Shown: positions 1-6,798 of the stretch, in pieces
Numbering within the stretch: the first letter of the stretch is position 1
Layout of the letters: every line of letters begins with the position of its first letter
NCBI GenBank assembly: GCA_030599095.1
Contig: JAUVOQ010000016.1
Span: 1 to 34,705 of the forward strand
Direction of reading: 5' to 3'
Length of the DNA stretch: 34,705 nt
Source: Candidatus Ruthturnera sp.
GTDB taxonomy: Bacteria; Pseudomonadota; Gammaproteobacteria; PS1; Pseudothioglobaceae
The notes under the pieces: generated by a model
What the model saw: the letters and a program-made list of their open reading frames with translations, nothing else
What the model was told of the DNA's origin: nothing
Databases searched by the model: none
Position numbers and translations under genes: made by a program

Positions 1-213
1 ACTGTCAGTGGGTGTTTTGTCGCTTAAGGTGACACTACAGAACCATTTGGCAGCGTTGTTTTCTTGTAAGAATCTTGCTAATTCTCTGTCACTAATATCT
101 TCTAAATGTTGCAATAGTAATGCTTTAAACAGGGTGTTAATACCATAGTCTTTGTCATTACCATTGCCAACAATGGTACTGTGATTTCTTTTCTGTAAAT
201 TTAACGCGACCAT
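1..213 (-). mobile_element. IS5/IS1182-like transposase, N-terminal part (runs off left edge)
   Basis: An open frame starts with ATG at 213 and stays open to position 1, giving 71 codons with the C-terminus outside the window. The peptide contains 'LLLQHLEDISDRELARFLQ' followed by 'NNAAKWFC' and 'LSDKTPTDS'. That is the conserved DUF772-type N-terminal region of IS5/IS1182-like DDE transposases (family knowledge). A TAA lies directly upstream in the same frame, so the usual more N-terminal part is missing from this frame. A matching piece sits at 545-635 on the same strand. The DDE catalytic residues would lie beyond the window, so activity cannot be judged. It is probably the 3' part of a broken IS copy. 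Confidence 0.75.
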
Positions 214-254
214 TTATTCTATTGTTTTTTGAGAAAATAATAGGCATGATAAAG

Positions 255-410
255 ATGAACAATAACAATGAATTTAATGCAATTAGTAGAGATGGTTTAA
301 ATAGCATGCATGAACTAAGGTCAACTTAGGGTATGGAAGCGATGCCTCAGACCATGAAGATTTTGTTTAACGAGGCAATGGGTATTATCAGAACAGCAGT
401 GATTGATTAG
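255..410 (+). pseudogene. Decayed N-terminus of an IS256 (Mutator)-like transposase
   Basis: From ATG 255 the frame reads about 24 residues, hits TAG at 327-329, then continues in the same frame as 'GMEAMPQTMKILFNEAMG' and stops at TAG 408-410. The pattern GM-A-P---ILLNEAM resembles the N-terminal region of IS256-family transposases (from memory of the family). The downstream zinc-like and catalytic parts are absent. It lies on the opposite strand between two pieces of an IS5-like transposase, which suggests nested insertion and decay. Assignment to the family is moderately likely only. Confidence 0.4.
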
Positions 411-510
411 GGGTGATGAATTTTTAAATGAATTGATAGGAGTGGATTTGATAGGATAGGATAGATGCGAATTTACAGAAAGAGGTTTGCTTGACCCCAA
501 TAATCGCTGT

Positions 511-543
511 TTATTAGTTATTAGTTATTAGTTATTAGTTATT
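511..543. repeat. Short tandem repeat, 7-bp unit TTATTAG, about 4.7 copies
   Basis: Four exact copies of TTATTAG (511-538) are followed by a partial TTATT. The array directly follows the broken transposase frame at 545-635 (minus strand) and supplies its in-frame stop. Copy number is likely to vary by replication slippage. Confidence 0.9.
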
Positions 544-544
544 T

Positions 545-635
545 TATCTAAATCAATGAGTTTGGTAAATGTACGCTAGATATGATTGACGGTCACTAGG
601 TCTTCTAGGCTGATGGTTTCTATTTGAGCGCTCAT
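545..635 (-). pseudogene. Broken N-terminus of an IS5/IS1182-like transposase
   Basis: The minus-strand frame from ATG 635 reads 'MSAQIETISLEDLVTVNHI', then a TAG at 578-576, then 'RTFTKLIDLDKI'. IS5/IS1182-like transposases commonly begin with an ISLEDLV--NH-YRKF---DF pattern, so the TAG most likely replaced a Tyr codon. The frame then enters the TTATTAG array and stops. This fragment and the one at 1-213 are probably the two ends of one transposase N-terminus split by about 300 bp of inserted sequence. A GGGGCTGTT string on the minus strand (ending at 717) could be the outer end of that element. Confidence 0.6.
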
Positions 636-1075
636 TTGTTTTGTAAGTAGTTATAAGTAGTTGATATTTATAGTGTTTTATTAGACTGTTTTGTGGGTTT
701 TTATTTTTAACAGCCCCAGAATACTAAAAGACCGCATGATGCATTAGGGCAAATTACATTAAAATGAATGAGGAAAAGTATAGAGGAAAGTGCAATATGT
801 TATGGACATGTACAGAGTGGTGCAATTTTACGAGAAATATGGCATAATCTCCCAAACTTATATTTGAAATCACTGCATCAATCCATCACAACTTATGAAA
901 CACATAAAACAACACCTTTTCCACCCGAAAACTCATCAAGCGATACACAGCAGTCCTCTGGGAGGGCAGATAGTTAGCTATTGCCTTCATTTTTGGATAA
1001 AAAATGCACTATTTTCTGGGCGTTCTAAGCCGCACTGGGTTAATGCAGTGGTCTCTATTTGAGTGTTTGTTTGTC
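636..1075. other. Gene-poor stretch before gltD
   Basis: I see no convincing gene here. A 69-codon frame at 768-977 has no family resemblance that I recognise and no good ribosome-binding site. The candidate IS end (CAGCCCC at 711-717) marks the edge of the transposon debris. The promoter of gltD, if it has its own, must lie in about 980-1070, but I cannot point to clear -35/-10 boxes. Confidence 0.5.
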
Positions 1076-2524
1076 ATGGGAAAGGTAACTGGCTTTAAAG
1101 AATTTGATAGAAAAACCGAGGCTTATCGTCCTGTGGATTTGCGCATTAAAGATTATGGTGAGATTTTTACAACTCATCATGATGTTGCTCATATTCAAGA
1201 ACAAGGCGCAAGATGTATGGATTGTGGCGTGCCTTTTTGCCAGTCAGAGAATGGTTGCCCCGTTGATAACCTAATTCCTGAATGGAATGATTTGATTTAC
1301 CATAACAAATGGCAAGAAGCATTAATCCGCCTACATAAGACTAATAATTTTCCAGAGTTTACAGGTCGTGTTTGTCCAGCACCTTGTGAAGGTTCGTGTG
1401 TATTAGGCATGAACAATCCCGCTGTTACGATTAAAAATATTGAGCAAGCAATTGTTGATAAAGGCTTTAAAGAAGGTTGGATTCAACCCTATCAAGTTAA
1501 GCATCGTACAGGCAAAAAAGTGGCAGTTATTGGCTCTGGGCCTGCAGGTTTGGCAGCGGCAGATGAGTTAAATAAATGCGGGCATAGCGTCGTCGTATTT
1601 GAGCGTGATGATCGTATTGGTGGTTTGTTGATGTATGGTATTCCTAATATGAAACTTGACAAAGATGTGGTTGAGCGCCGTGTGAATTTGCTAAAAAGTT
1701 CAGGGGTTGAATTTATCACTAATGTAGATGTTGGCAAAGACCTTACTACTGCACAATTACAAAAAGATTTTAATGTATTAATTTTCACCACAGGTGCAAC
1801 ACAAGCACGTGATTTGCCAGTGGATAATCGTGACGCACACGGCATCCATTTGGCGATGGAATATTTAACCAAAAATACCAAAAGTTTGCTAGATGTTGGG
1901 CATGCTGATAATTCTCAATTATCAGCCAAAGGCAAGGATGTGATTGTTATTGGCGGTGGTGATACTGGCACTGATTGTATTGGCACAGCCTTGCGCCAAG
2001 GTGCTAAATCAATTGTGAATTTTGAATTGATGGGCAAACCACCAGTAGAGCGAGCAGAGAGCAATCCTTGGCCATTATGGCCGCTGATTTATCGGCTTGA
2101 TTATGGTCACAGCGAGGCGGTAGAAGTATTTGGTCAAGACCCAAGGCAATACCATTTAATGACCAAATCATTCATTAAGGGCGCTGATGGAAAAGTAGTG
2201 GGATTAAGCACAATCAATGTTGATTTTAAAGAGGGTCAATTGATTGAAATCAAGGGCAGTGAAAAAACTTGGGACGCACAATTGATACTGTTATCAATGG
2301 GCTTTGTTTCTCCTGAGCATTATTTAAGCAATGATGCGAATATTACACTTGGCGAGCGTGGTAATTATCAAGCGGATTATGGTAAATATGCCACTTCTCA
2401 AAAGGGTATATTCACCGCAGGCGATTGTCGCCGTGGTCAATCGCTAGTCGTATGGGCAATCAACGAAGGTCGCGGGGTTGCCGATCAAGTTAATCGATAT
2501 TTAGAGACCTTTGCATCATTATGA
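1076..2524 (+). CDS. gltD: Glutamate synthase small subunit-like NADPH oxidoreductase (GltD)
   Basis: This FAD/NADPH- and Fe-S-binding subunit feeds electrons to the large glutamate synthase subunit in ammonia assimilation. Starting at ATG 1076 it has 482 residues, typical for GltD. An upstream in-frame ATG at 1004 would add 24 residues unlike the family. Visible motifs are the N-terminal cysteines C47, C50, C55 and C61 and then C100, C104 and C108 (Fe-S ligands), a GSGPAG FAD Rossmann motif near residue 153, and a GGGDTG NADPH motif at 293-298. No gltB is next to it. Upstream is IS debris and downstream, after a gene relic, is dsrA. DsrL (9167-11131) is a paralogue of the same fold. The partner could be a gltB elsewhere, or the protein may serve another ferredoxin-type acceptor. 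Confidence 0.9.
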   Translation: MGKVTGFKEFDRKTEAYRPVDLRIKDYGEIFTTHHDVAHIQEQGARCMDCGVPFCQSENGCPVDNLIPEWNDLIYHNKWQEALIRLHKTNNFPEFTGRVCPAPCEGSCVLGMNNPAVTIKNIEQAIVDKGFKEGWIQPYQVKHRTGKKVAVIGSGPAGLAAADELNKCGHSVVVFERDDRIGGLLMYGIPNMKLDKDVVERRVNLLKSSGVEFITNVDVGKDLTTAQLQKDFNVLIFTTGATQARDLPVDNRDAHGIHLAMEYLTKNTKSLLDVGHADNSQLSAKGKDVIVIGGGDTGTDCIGTALRQGAKSIVNFELMGKPPVERAESNPWPLWPLIYRLDYGHSEAVEVFGQDPRQYHLMTKSFIKGADGKVVGLSTINVDFKEGQLIEIKGSEKTWDAQLILLSMGFVSPEHYLSNDANITLGERGNYQADYGKYATSQKGIFTAGDCRRGQSLVVWAINEGRGVADQVNRYLETFASL

Positions 2525-2673
2525 ACAATCACTAAAATACTTGTTAATATCGCTTCTCTAGTCGTTGCAATTAGCATGGCATCGTTAATGCTATTATTGT
2601 GTCTGTATTAACGGGCGTTAGTTTTATTATTATTGCTTTAATTCTCAAAAAATGGAATCAATCTACCCCCTAA
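2525..2673 (+). pseudogene. Frameshifted relic of a small two-helix membrane protein
   Basis: Directly after the gltD stop a frame reads a hydrophobic stretch ending 'VVAISMASLM' near 2588. A shift into another frame continues with 'AIIVSVLTGVSFIIIALIL' and 'KKWNQSTP', ending at TAA 2671-2673. Joined, the pieces would form a small protein with two transmembrane helices and a basic tail. There is no proper start codon in the first frame. I do not recognise the family. It reads as a decayed gene rather than an active one, though two tiny ORFs cannot be excluded. Confidence 0.35.
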
Positions 2674-2724
2674 GGGATAGTAGTTAGTACCACTAATAAA
2701 CGCTGGTATTTTTTTCCATTTAAG

Positions 2725-2730
2725 TATAAT
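2725..2730 (+). promoter_or_regulatory. Candidate -10 box for the dsr operon
   Basis: A perfect TATAAT lies 68 bp before the dsrA start, downstream of the gltD/relic region and upstream of the leader hairpin. The sequence 16-18 bp upstream (around 2701-2708) does not resemble TTGACA, so an activator might be needed if this is the promoter. The dsr operon of Allochromatium is induced by reduced sulfur, so an activator-dependent promoter would make sense, but that is an inference. Confidence 0.35.
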
Positions 2731-2743
2731 TTATTTCGTTTAC

Positions 2744-2771
2744 ATCTCCTTTTCGGAAAAAGCAAGGGGAT
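2744..2771 (+). promoter_or_regulatory. Leader hairpin(s) upstream of dsrA
   Basis: ATCTCCTT (2744-2751) pairs with AAGGGGAT (2764-2771) with one G-U pair. An alternative inner hairpin pairs CTTTT (2749-2753) with AAAAG (2758-2762) around a CGGA loop. The two structures compete. They lie in the presumed dsrA leader, 14 nt before the AGGAG-like site (ctggagag, 2785-2792) for dsrA. They may stabilise mRNA or bind a regulator. There is no U-tract, so a simple terminator is unlikely. Confidence 0.35.
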
Positions 2772-2797
2772 TTACTTAAATATACTGGAGAGATAAA

Positions 2798-4099
2798 ATG
2801 GCAGAGTTATATAACACCCCCAACCTTGATGAGTTGGAAAATGGTCCATGGCCTTCGTTCGTGACAGGTCTTAAAAGATTAGCAAGTGACAGCCATGCTG
2901 GCGCTGAAATGGCGCGCGACGTATTAGGCACACTAGAGACTTCATATGTGACTAAAAAAGGTTACTGGAAGGGTGGAACAGTCGGTGTTATTGGTTATGG
3001 TGGTGGTATTATTCCACGCTTTAACGAATTAAAAAACGAAGATGGTACTTATAAATTCCCTGCAGCAGGCGAGTTTCACACTTTACGCATTCAACCAGCA
3101 GCAGGCATGCACTACACATCAACGCTATTAAGAGATATGTGTGATATGTTTGTAGATAACGGCGGTTCTGGTTTGATTGCTTTTCATGGTCAATCAGGCG
3201 ACATCATGTTACAAGGTGCGACTGAAGCAACAACACAGACTATTTTTAATACATTTAACGATTATGGTTTTGACTTGGGCGGTGCTGGTCCTGCAGTGCG
3301 CACAGGCATGTCTTGTGTCGGTGCTTCACGTTGTGAAATGTCAAATGTTAATGAGCAAGCGGTTTTGCGTACTTTGGTTAATGCATTTTTAGATGATATG
3401 CATCGTCCAGCACTACCATACAAAATGAAATTTAAAGTATCAGGTTGTGCAAACGATTGTATGAATACAGTCCAACGTGCTGACTTTGCAGTTATTGGCA
3501 CTTGGAGAGATGACATTAAAGTTAACCAAGACCTATGGAAAGCGATGGTTGCAGATAAGGGTCGTGGTTATGTTATTGATAACATTACTTCTCGTTGTCC
3601 TACCAGTGCGATGACACTTAATGAGGATGATTCAATCACAATTGATAATAAGAACTGCGTTAAATGTATGCATTGTTTAAATGTTACCAGCCCTTTAACT
3701 CATAAGTATATTGCTAAGGGTGATGTAGAACCTATCTTGGCAACAGGTGATGATAAAGGTGTGATGATTATCATGGGTGGTAAGCGCACACTTAAGATTG
3801 GTGATTTATTCGGCTCAGTGGTTGTGCCATTTATGAAAATGGACACAGCAGATGATCTTGAAGAAATTGAAGATTTGGCAGGTGAAGTGATTGATTTCTT
3901 TGCTGAAAACGCACTAGAACACGAAAGAACAGGCGAAATGATTGAGCGCATTGGTGTGGTTAATTTTCTTGAAGGCATTGGTCTTAATGTAGACCCTAAT
4001 ATGGTTAATTCTACACGTACCTCATCTTACGTTCGTATGGACACATGGGACGAAGAAGCGGTTAAGTGGTTTGAAAATAAAGCAGAGGTAAGTGCGTAA
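2798..4099 (+). CDS. dsrA: Reverse dissimilatory sulfite reductase, alpha subunit
   Basis: DsrA forms with DsrB the cytoplasmic alpha2-beta2 enzyme that carries siroheme coupled to [4Fe-4S]. In sulfur oxidisers it releases sulfite from persulfide-loaded DsrC. The 433-residue length fits DsrA. The siroheme-[4Fe-4S] motif is visible as C173-X5-C179 and C217-X3-C221 (GMSCVGASRC; SGCANDC). The inserted ferredoxin domain supplies C267 (RCPTSAM) and C287, C290 and C293 (CVKCMHC). The ATG has an upstream GGAGAG ribosome-binding site. It is first in a 14-gene operon and followed by a 72-bp gap that holds a hairpin. The oxidative role is inferred from the company of DsrEFH and DsrL. Confidence 0.98.
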   Translation: MAELYNTPNLDELENGPWPSFVTGLKRLASDSHAGAEMARDVLGTLETSYVTKKGYWKGGTVGVIGYGGGIIPRFNELKNEDGTYKFPAAGEFHTLRIQPAAGMHYTSTLLRDMCDMFVDNGGSGLIAFHGQSGDIMLQGATEATTQTIFNTFNDYGFDLGGAGPAVRTGMSCVGASRCEMSNVNEQAVLRTLVNAFLDDMHRPALPYKMKFKVSGCANDCMNTVQRADFAVIGTWRDDIKVNQDLWKAMVADKGRGYVIDNITSRCPTSAMTLNEDDSITIDNKNCVKCMHCLNVTSPLTHKYIAKGDVEPILATGDDKGVMIIMGGKRTLKIGDLFGSVVVPFMKMDTADDLEEIEDLAGEVIDFFAENALEHERTGEMIERIGVVNFLEGIGLNVDPNMVNSTRTSSYVRMDTWDEEAVKWFENKAEVSA

Positions 4100-4125
4100 G
4101 CACATCATTTAAATAACAATTTTTA

Positions 4126-4146
4126 AGGTGAGCGTAAATCTCACCT
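4126..4146 (+). promoter_or_regulatory. Intercistronic hairpin between dsrA and dsrB
   Basis: AGGTGAG (4126-4132) and CTCACCT (4140-4146) form a perfect 7-bp stem around a 7-nt loop. It is followed by AATTTTATA rather than a clean T-run, and a strong AGGAG site for dsrB comes 15 nt later. It may be an mRNA-processing or stabilising stem, or a weak attenuator. Confidence 0.55.
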
Positions 4147-4171
4147 AATTTTATATACTAGGAGAAATAAA

Positions 4172-5245
4172 ATGGCTGAAGCACCAAGAATGCCTATCGA
4201 ATCAGGTTGTCCTGATCCTATTCAATACATGCACCCGACCATGCGTCGTAACTACGGACAGTGGGCTTATCATGATCGTCCTCGTCCAGGTGTGTTGCAC
4301 CATACTTCAAAAAATAATGAAGAAATTTGGACAGTTCGCTGTGGTACTGCACGCCAAATGGACGTTTATACCATTAGAAAATTAGCTGATATTGCTGATG
4401 AATTTGCGGATGGTTTTGTTCGTTTTACCATGCGCTCTAATGTTGAGTACATGGTGGCTGATGGCGCAAAAGTTGAACCGCTAATTGTGGCATTAACTGA
4501 AGCAGGTTTTCCTGTAGGTGGCACAGGTCCATCGGTCACTATGATTTCACACACTCAAGGTTGGTTGCATTGTGATATTCCAGGCACAGATGCCTCAGGT
4601 ATTGTTAAGTCACTGATGGATGAATTGCATGAGGAATTTACTAAAGAAGAGATGCCTAATCGTGTACACATGACCACTTCTTGTTGTCAGATTAACTGTG
4701 GCGGTCAAGGTGATATCGCACTTAATATCCAACACACCAAGCCACCTAAAATCAATCATGATTTAGTGGCGAATGTGTGTGAGCGTCCAACCGTTGTTGC
4801 GCGTTGCCCCGTTGCAGCGATTCGTCCTGCAATGGTTAATGGCAAGCCAACATTGGAAGTGGATGAGAAGAAATGTATTTGTTGTGGTGCGTGTTTTCCA
4901 CCATGTCCGCCGATGCAAATCAACGATCCTGAGCATTCTAAAATTGCGTTGTGGATTGGTGGCAAGAACTCAAATGCGAGATCTAAGCCTTCATTTCATA
5001 AGTTAGTGGCTTCTAATTTACCTAATAATCCACCAAGATGGCCAGAAGTTGGTGCCGTGGTTAAGAATATCTTATCTGTTTATAAAGCAGATGCCCGTGA
5101 TTGGGAAAGAATGGGCGAATGGGTTGATCGTATTGGTTGGCCAGCGTTCTTTGAAAAGACAGGCTTGCCGTTCACTAAATTCCACATCAATGATTGGAAG
5201 GGTGCGCGTCATGAGTTGAATTCTTCTGCACATATTCGTTTCTAA
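4172..5245 (+). CDS. dsrB: Reverse dissimilatory sulfite reductase, beta subunit
   Basis: DsrB is the second subunit of the rDsr heterotetramer and contributes the catalytically active siroheme site. At 357 residues it is of normal length. Conserved cysteines are seen in SCCQINCGG (C171, C172, C176) and in the ferredoxin insert CICCGACFPPC (C235, C237, C238, C241, C245), preceded by a CPVAAIRP segment. A strong AGGAG site lies 7 nt before the ATG. dsrE starts 13 bp after its stop. The absence of a fused or adjacent dsrD and the downstream DsrEFH support oxidative direction. Confidence 0.98.
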   Translation: MAEAPRMPIESGCPDPIQYMHPTMRRNYGQWAYHDRPRPGVLHHTSKNNEEIWTVRCGTARQMDVYTIRKLADIADEFADGFVRFTMRSNVEYMVADGAKVEPLIVALTEAGFPVGGTGPSVTMISHTQGWLHCDIPGTDASGIVKSLMDELHEEFTKEEMPNRVHMTTSCCQINCGGQGDIALNIQHTKPPKINHDLVANVCERPTVVARCPVAAIRPAMVNGKPTLEVDEKKCICCGACFPPCPPMQINDPEHSKIALWIGGKNSNARSKPSFHKLVASNLPNNPPRWPEVGAVVKNILSVYKADARDWERMGEWVDRIGWPAFFEKTGLPFTKFHINDWKGARHELNSSAHIRF

Positions 5246-5257
5246 ATATCAATTATT

Positions 5258-5659
5258 ATGAAGATTTCTATTCAAATTAACGAAGGACCGTACCAGCACC
5301 AAGCATCTGATACGGCGTACCAATTTGCCAAAGCAGCGATTGAAAAAGGTCATGAAATTTTTCGTGTATTTTTCTATCATGATGGTGTGAATAATGCATC
5401 ACGCTTTACATTGCCACCACAAGATGATCGCAATATTGTCAATCAGTGGGCAGAGTTAGGTATTAAGAACGCTGATGGCGAGCCTGAGCTTGTTGTGTGT
5501 ATAGCAGCAGCGCTTCGTCGTGGCATGTTAGATGAGTCTGAGGCGAGTAAAAATGGGATTGATGGTAATAATATTCACCCAGCATTCCGTATTTCTGGTT
5601 TAGGTCAACTTATTGAAGCAGGCATTCAATCAGACCGTTTAGTGGTATTTGGAGATTAA
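5258..5659 (+). CDS. dsrE: Sulfur-transfer protein DsrE
   Basis: DsrE is the active sulfurtransferase subunit of the cytoplasmic DsrE2F2H2 complex, which passes sulfane sulfur to DsrC. The 133-residue protein has a single cysteine, C81, in the setting VVCIAAALRRG. This corresponds to the persulfide-carrying cysteine of Allochromatium DsrE (family knowledge). The upstream ribosome-binding site is weak, so translation may be coupled to dsrB. It is homologous to TusD of the 2-thiouridine relay, but the dsr context makes DsrE the clear choice. Confidence 0.97.
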   Translation: MKISIQINEGPYQHQASDTAYQFAKAAIEKGHEIFRVFFYHDGVNNASRFTLPPQDDRNIVNQWAELGIKNADGEPELVVCIAAALRRGMLDESEASKNGIDGNNIHPAFRISGLGQLIEAGIQSDRLVVFGD

Positions 5660-5660
5660 G

Positions 5661-6065
5661 ATGACAACTAAGAAATTTATGTATTTAAACCGTCGCTCTT
5701 CATTTGGTACGGTATATGCAATTGAGTCTTTAGAGGTGGTTCTTATTGCGGCGGCATTTGAACAAGATGTCTCACTAGCCTTTATTGATGATGGTGTGTA
5801 TCAAATTGTTGAAGGTCAAAATGCTGATGGCATTGGCATGAAAAACTTTTCTAAAACTTTTCATGCATTGGGTGATTATGAGATTAACAAACTTTATGTA
5901 TCAGCAGAATCTTTAGAACAAAGGGGTTTAAGTTCAAATGACTTAATGCCTTTAGTGTATGAAGATGAAGACGATGACTGGGCAGAAAAACCAAGTGTTA
6001 AAGTGGTTTCTAATGCACAGCTTTCAAAAATTATGTCTGAACAAGACGTGTGTTTAAGTTTCTAA
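5661..6065 (+). CDS. dsrF: DsrEFH complex subunit DsrF
   Basis: This is the TusC-like structural subunit of the DsrEFH hexamer. I chose ATG 5661 (134 residues, MTTKKFMYLN) because GGAG at 5651-5654 sits 6 nt upstream. An in-frame ATG at 5649 would overlap dsrE and lacks a ribosome-binding site. The fold signature is a DsrE-like alpha/beta domain with 'SLEVVLIAAAFEQDVSLAF'. Its only cysteine is near the C-terminus (DVCLSF), not in the DsrE active position. This agrees with a non-catalytic role. Confidence 0.96.
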   Translation: MTTKKFMYLNRRSSFGTVYAIESLEVVLIAAAFEQDVSLAFIDDGVYQIVEGQNADGIGMKNFSKTFHALGDYEINKLYVSAESLEQRGLSSNDLMPLVYEDEDDDWAEKPSVKVVSNAQLSKIMSEQDVCLSF

Positions 6066-6077
6066 GGGAGATTAAAT

Positions 6078-6374
6078 ATGTTACATACCGTTAATAAATC
6101 GTCTTTCGAGCGAAATTCACTCAAATCTTGTCTTAATATAATTGATGACACAAGTGTTATTTTATTAATTGAAGATGGTGTTATTTCTGCTGCGAAAAAT
6201 ACCAACGCACCAATGATTGCTGATCTTGCCGCTCAAGGTAGGGTTTATGCGCTTCAGGGTGACGTTGAAGCAAGAGGAATTTCTTCAAAACTTGCTGATA
6301 ATATCAAATTAGTTGATTATGCAGGCTTTGTTGATTTGGTTGTTGAACATGGAACTGCAGTTTCTTGGGTTTAA
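6078..6374 (+). CDS. dsrH: DsrEFH complex subunit DsrH
   Basis: A TusB-like subunit of 98 residues with the family pattern of a short N-terminus (MLHTVNKSSF), a cysteine at 18 (LKSCLN), then 'SVILLIEDGVISA'. DsrH also carries a conserved cysteine in Allochromatium, though DsrE Cys is the main sulfur carrier (family knowledge). It follows dsrF by 12 bp with an AGGGAG site. dsrC comes next, the acceptor of the sulfur relayed by this complex. Confidence 0.96.
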   Translation: MLHTVNKSSFERNSLKSCLNIIDDTSVILLIEDGVISAAKNTNAPMIADLAAQGRVYALQGDVEARGISSKLADNIKLVDYAGFVDLVVEHGTAVSWV

Positions 6375-6401
6375 CTTAAATTTTTATATAGGAGTAAAAA
6401 A

Positions 6402-6725
6402 ATGGCTGATATTTTAGGCGCAGAAGTAGATGAAGAGGGTTTCTTAGTAAATTTGGGCGATTGGACCAAAGAAATTGCTGAGCAAATGGCAAAAGATGAC
6501 GATGTTGATTTAAGTGATGAGCATTGGGATGTGATTAATTTTTTGCGTGATTATTTTGAAGAGTATCAAATTGCACCTGCAGTACGTGTATTAACCAAAG
6601 CAATCGCTAAAAGAATGGGCAAAGACAAAGGCAACTCTAAATATTTGTATTCTTTGTTCCCATATGGTCCTGGTAAGCAAGGTTGTCGTTTTGCTGGATT
6701 GCCAAAACCAACTGGCTGTATTTAA
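6402..6725 (+). CDS. dsrC: DsrC sulfur carrier protein
   Basis: DsrC carries sulfur as a persulfide or trisulfide on two C-terminal cysteines and is the substrate of rDsrAB and the redox partner of DsrK. The 107-residue protein ends with the signature GCRFAGLPKPTGCI. C95 and C106 are separated by ten residues, exactly the CysB/CysA spacing that marks true DsrC, so it is not a one-cysteine TusE paralogue. AGGAG lies 8 nt before the ATG. The AT-rich spacer contains TATATA, which might support an internal promoter as reported for Allochromatium, but I see no convincing -35 box. A strong hairpin follows the gene. Confidence 0.98.
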   Translation: MADILGAEVDEEGFLVNLGDWTKEIAEQMAKDDDVDLSDEHWDVINFLRDYFEEYQIAPAVRVLTKAIAKRMGKDKGNSKYLYSLFPYGPGKQGCRFAGLPKPTGCI

Positions 6726-6740
6726 GTCAATATAAGCAAT

Positions 6741-6768
6741 AAAAACACTTACTTCGGTGGGTGTTTTT
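6741..6768 (+). terminator. UUCG-capped hairpin between dsrC and dsrM
   Basis: Positions 6741-6752 pair with 6757-6768 in a 12-bp stem (two G-U pairs) around a TTCG tetraloop. The distal arm ends in TTTTT. The shape fits an intrinsic terminator or a 3'-end stabilising stem. Partial read-through would let the soluble part of the operon, ending in dsrC, be more abundant than the membrane-complex part. It lies 30 bp before the dsrM ATG. Confidence 0.75.
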
Positions 6769-6798
6769 AATAGTTCAACCATTGAATTTGAGAGCAAT

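Noticed and set aside
768-977. 69-codon plus-strand ORF (begins MRKSIEESAICYG)
   Set aside because: No recognisable family, no ribosome-binding site and a low-complexity polar tail. It lies within a debris region, so it is probably chance.
1492-1881. Long minus-strand ORF opposite gltD, and similar antisense ORFs within other genes such as 9781-10245 and 23890-24417
   Set aside because: These are shadows of strongly conserved plus-strand genes and show no family patterns of their own.
6757-6798. Upstream GTG start extending dsrM by 14 residues
   Set aside because: It falls inside the stem of the dsrC-dsrM hairpin. ATG 6799 has a GAGAG site and gives the usual DsrM length.
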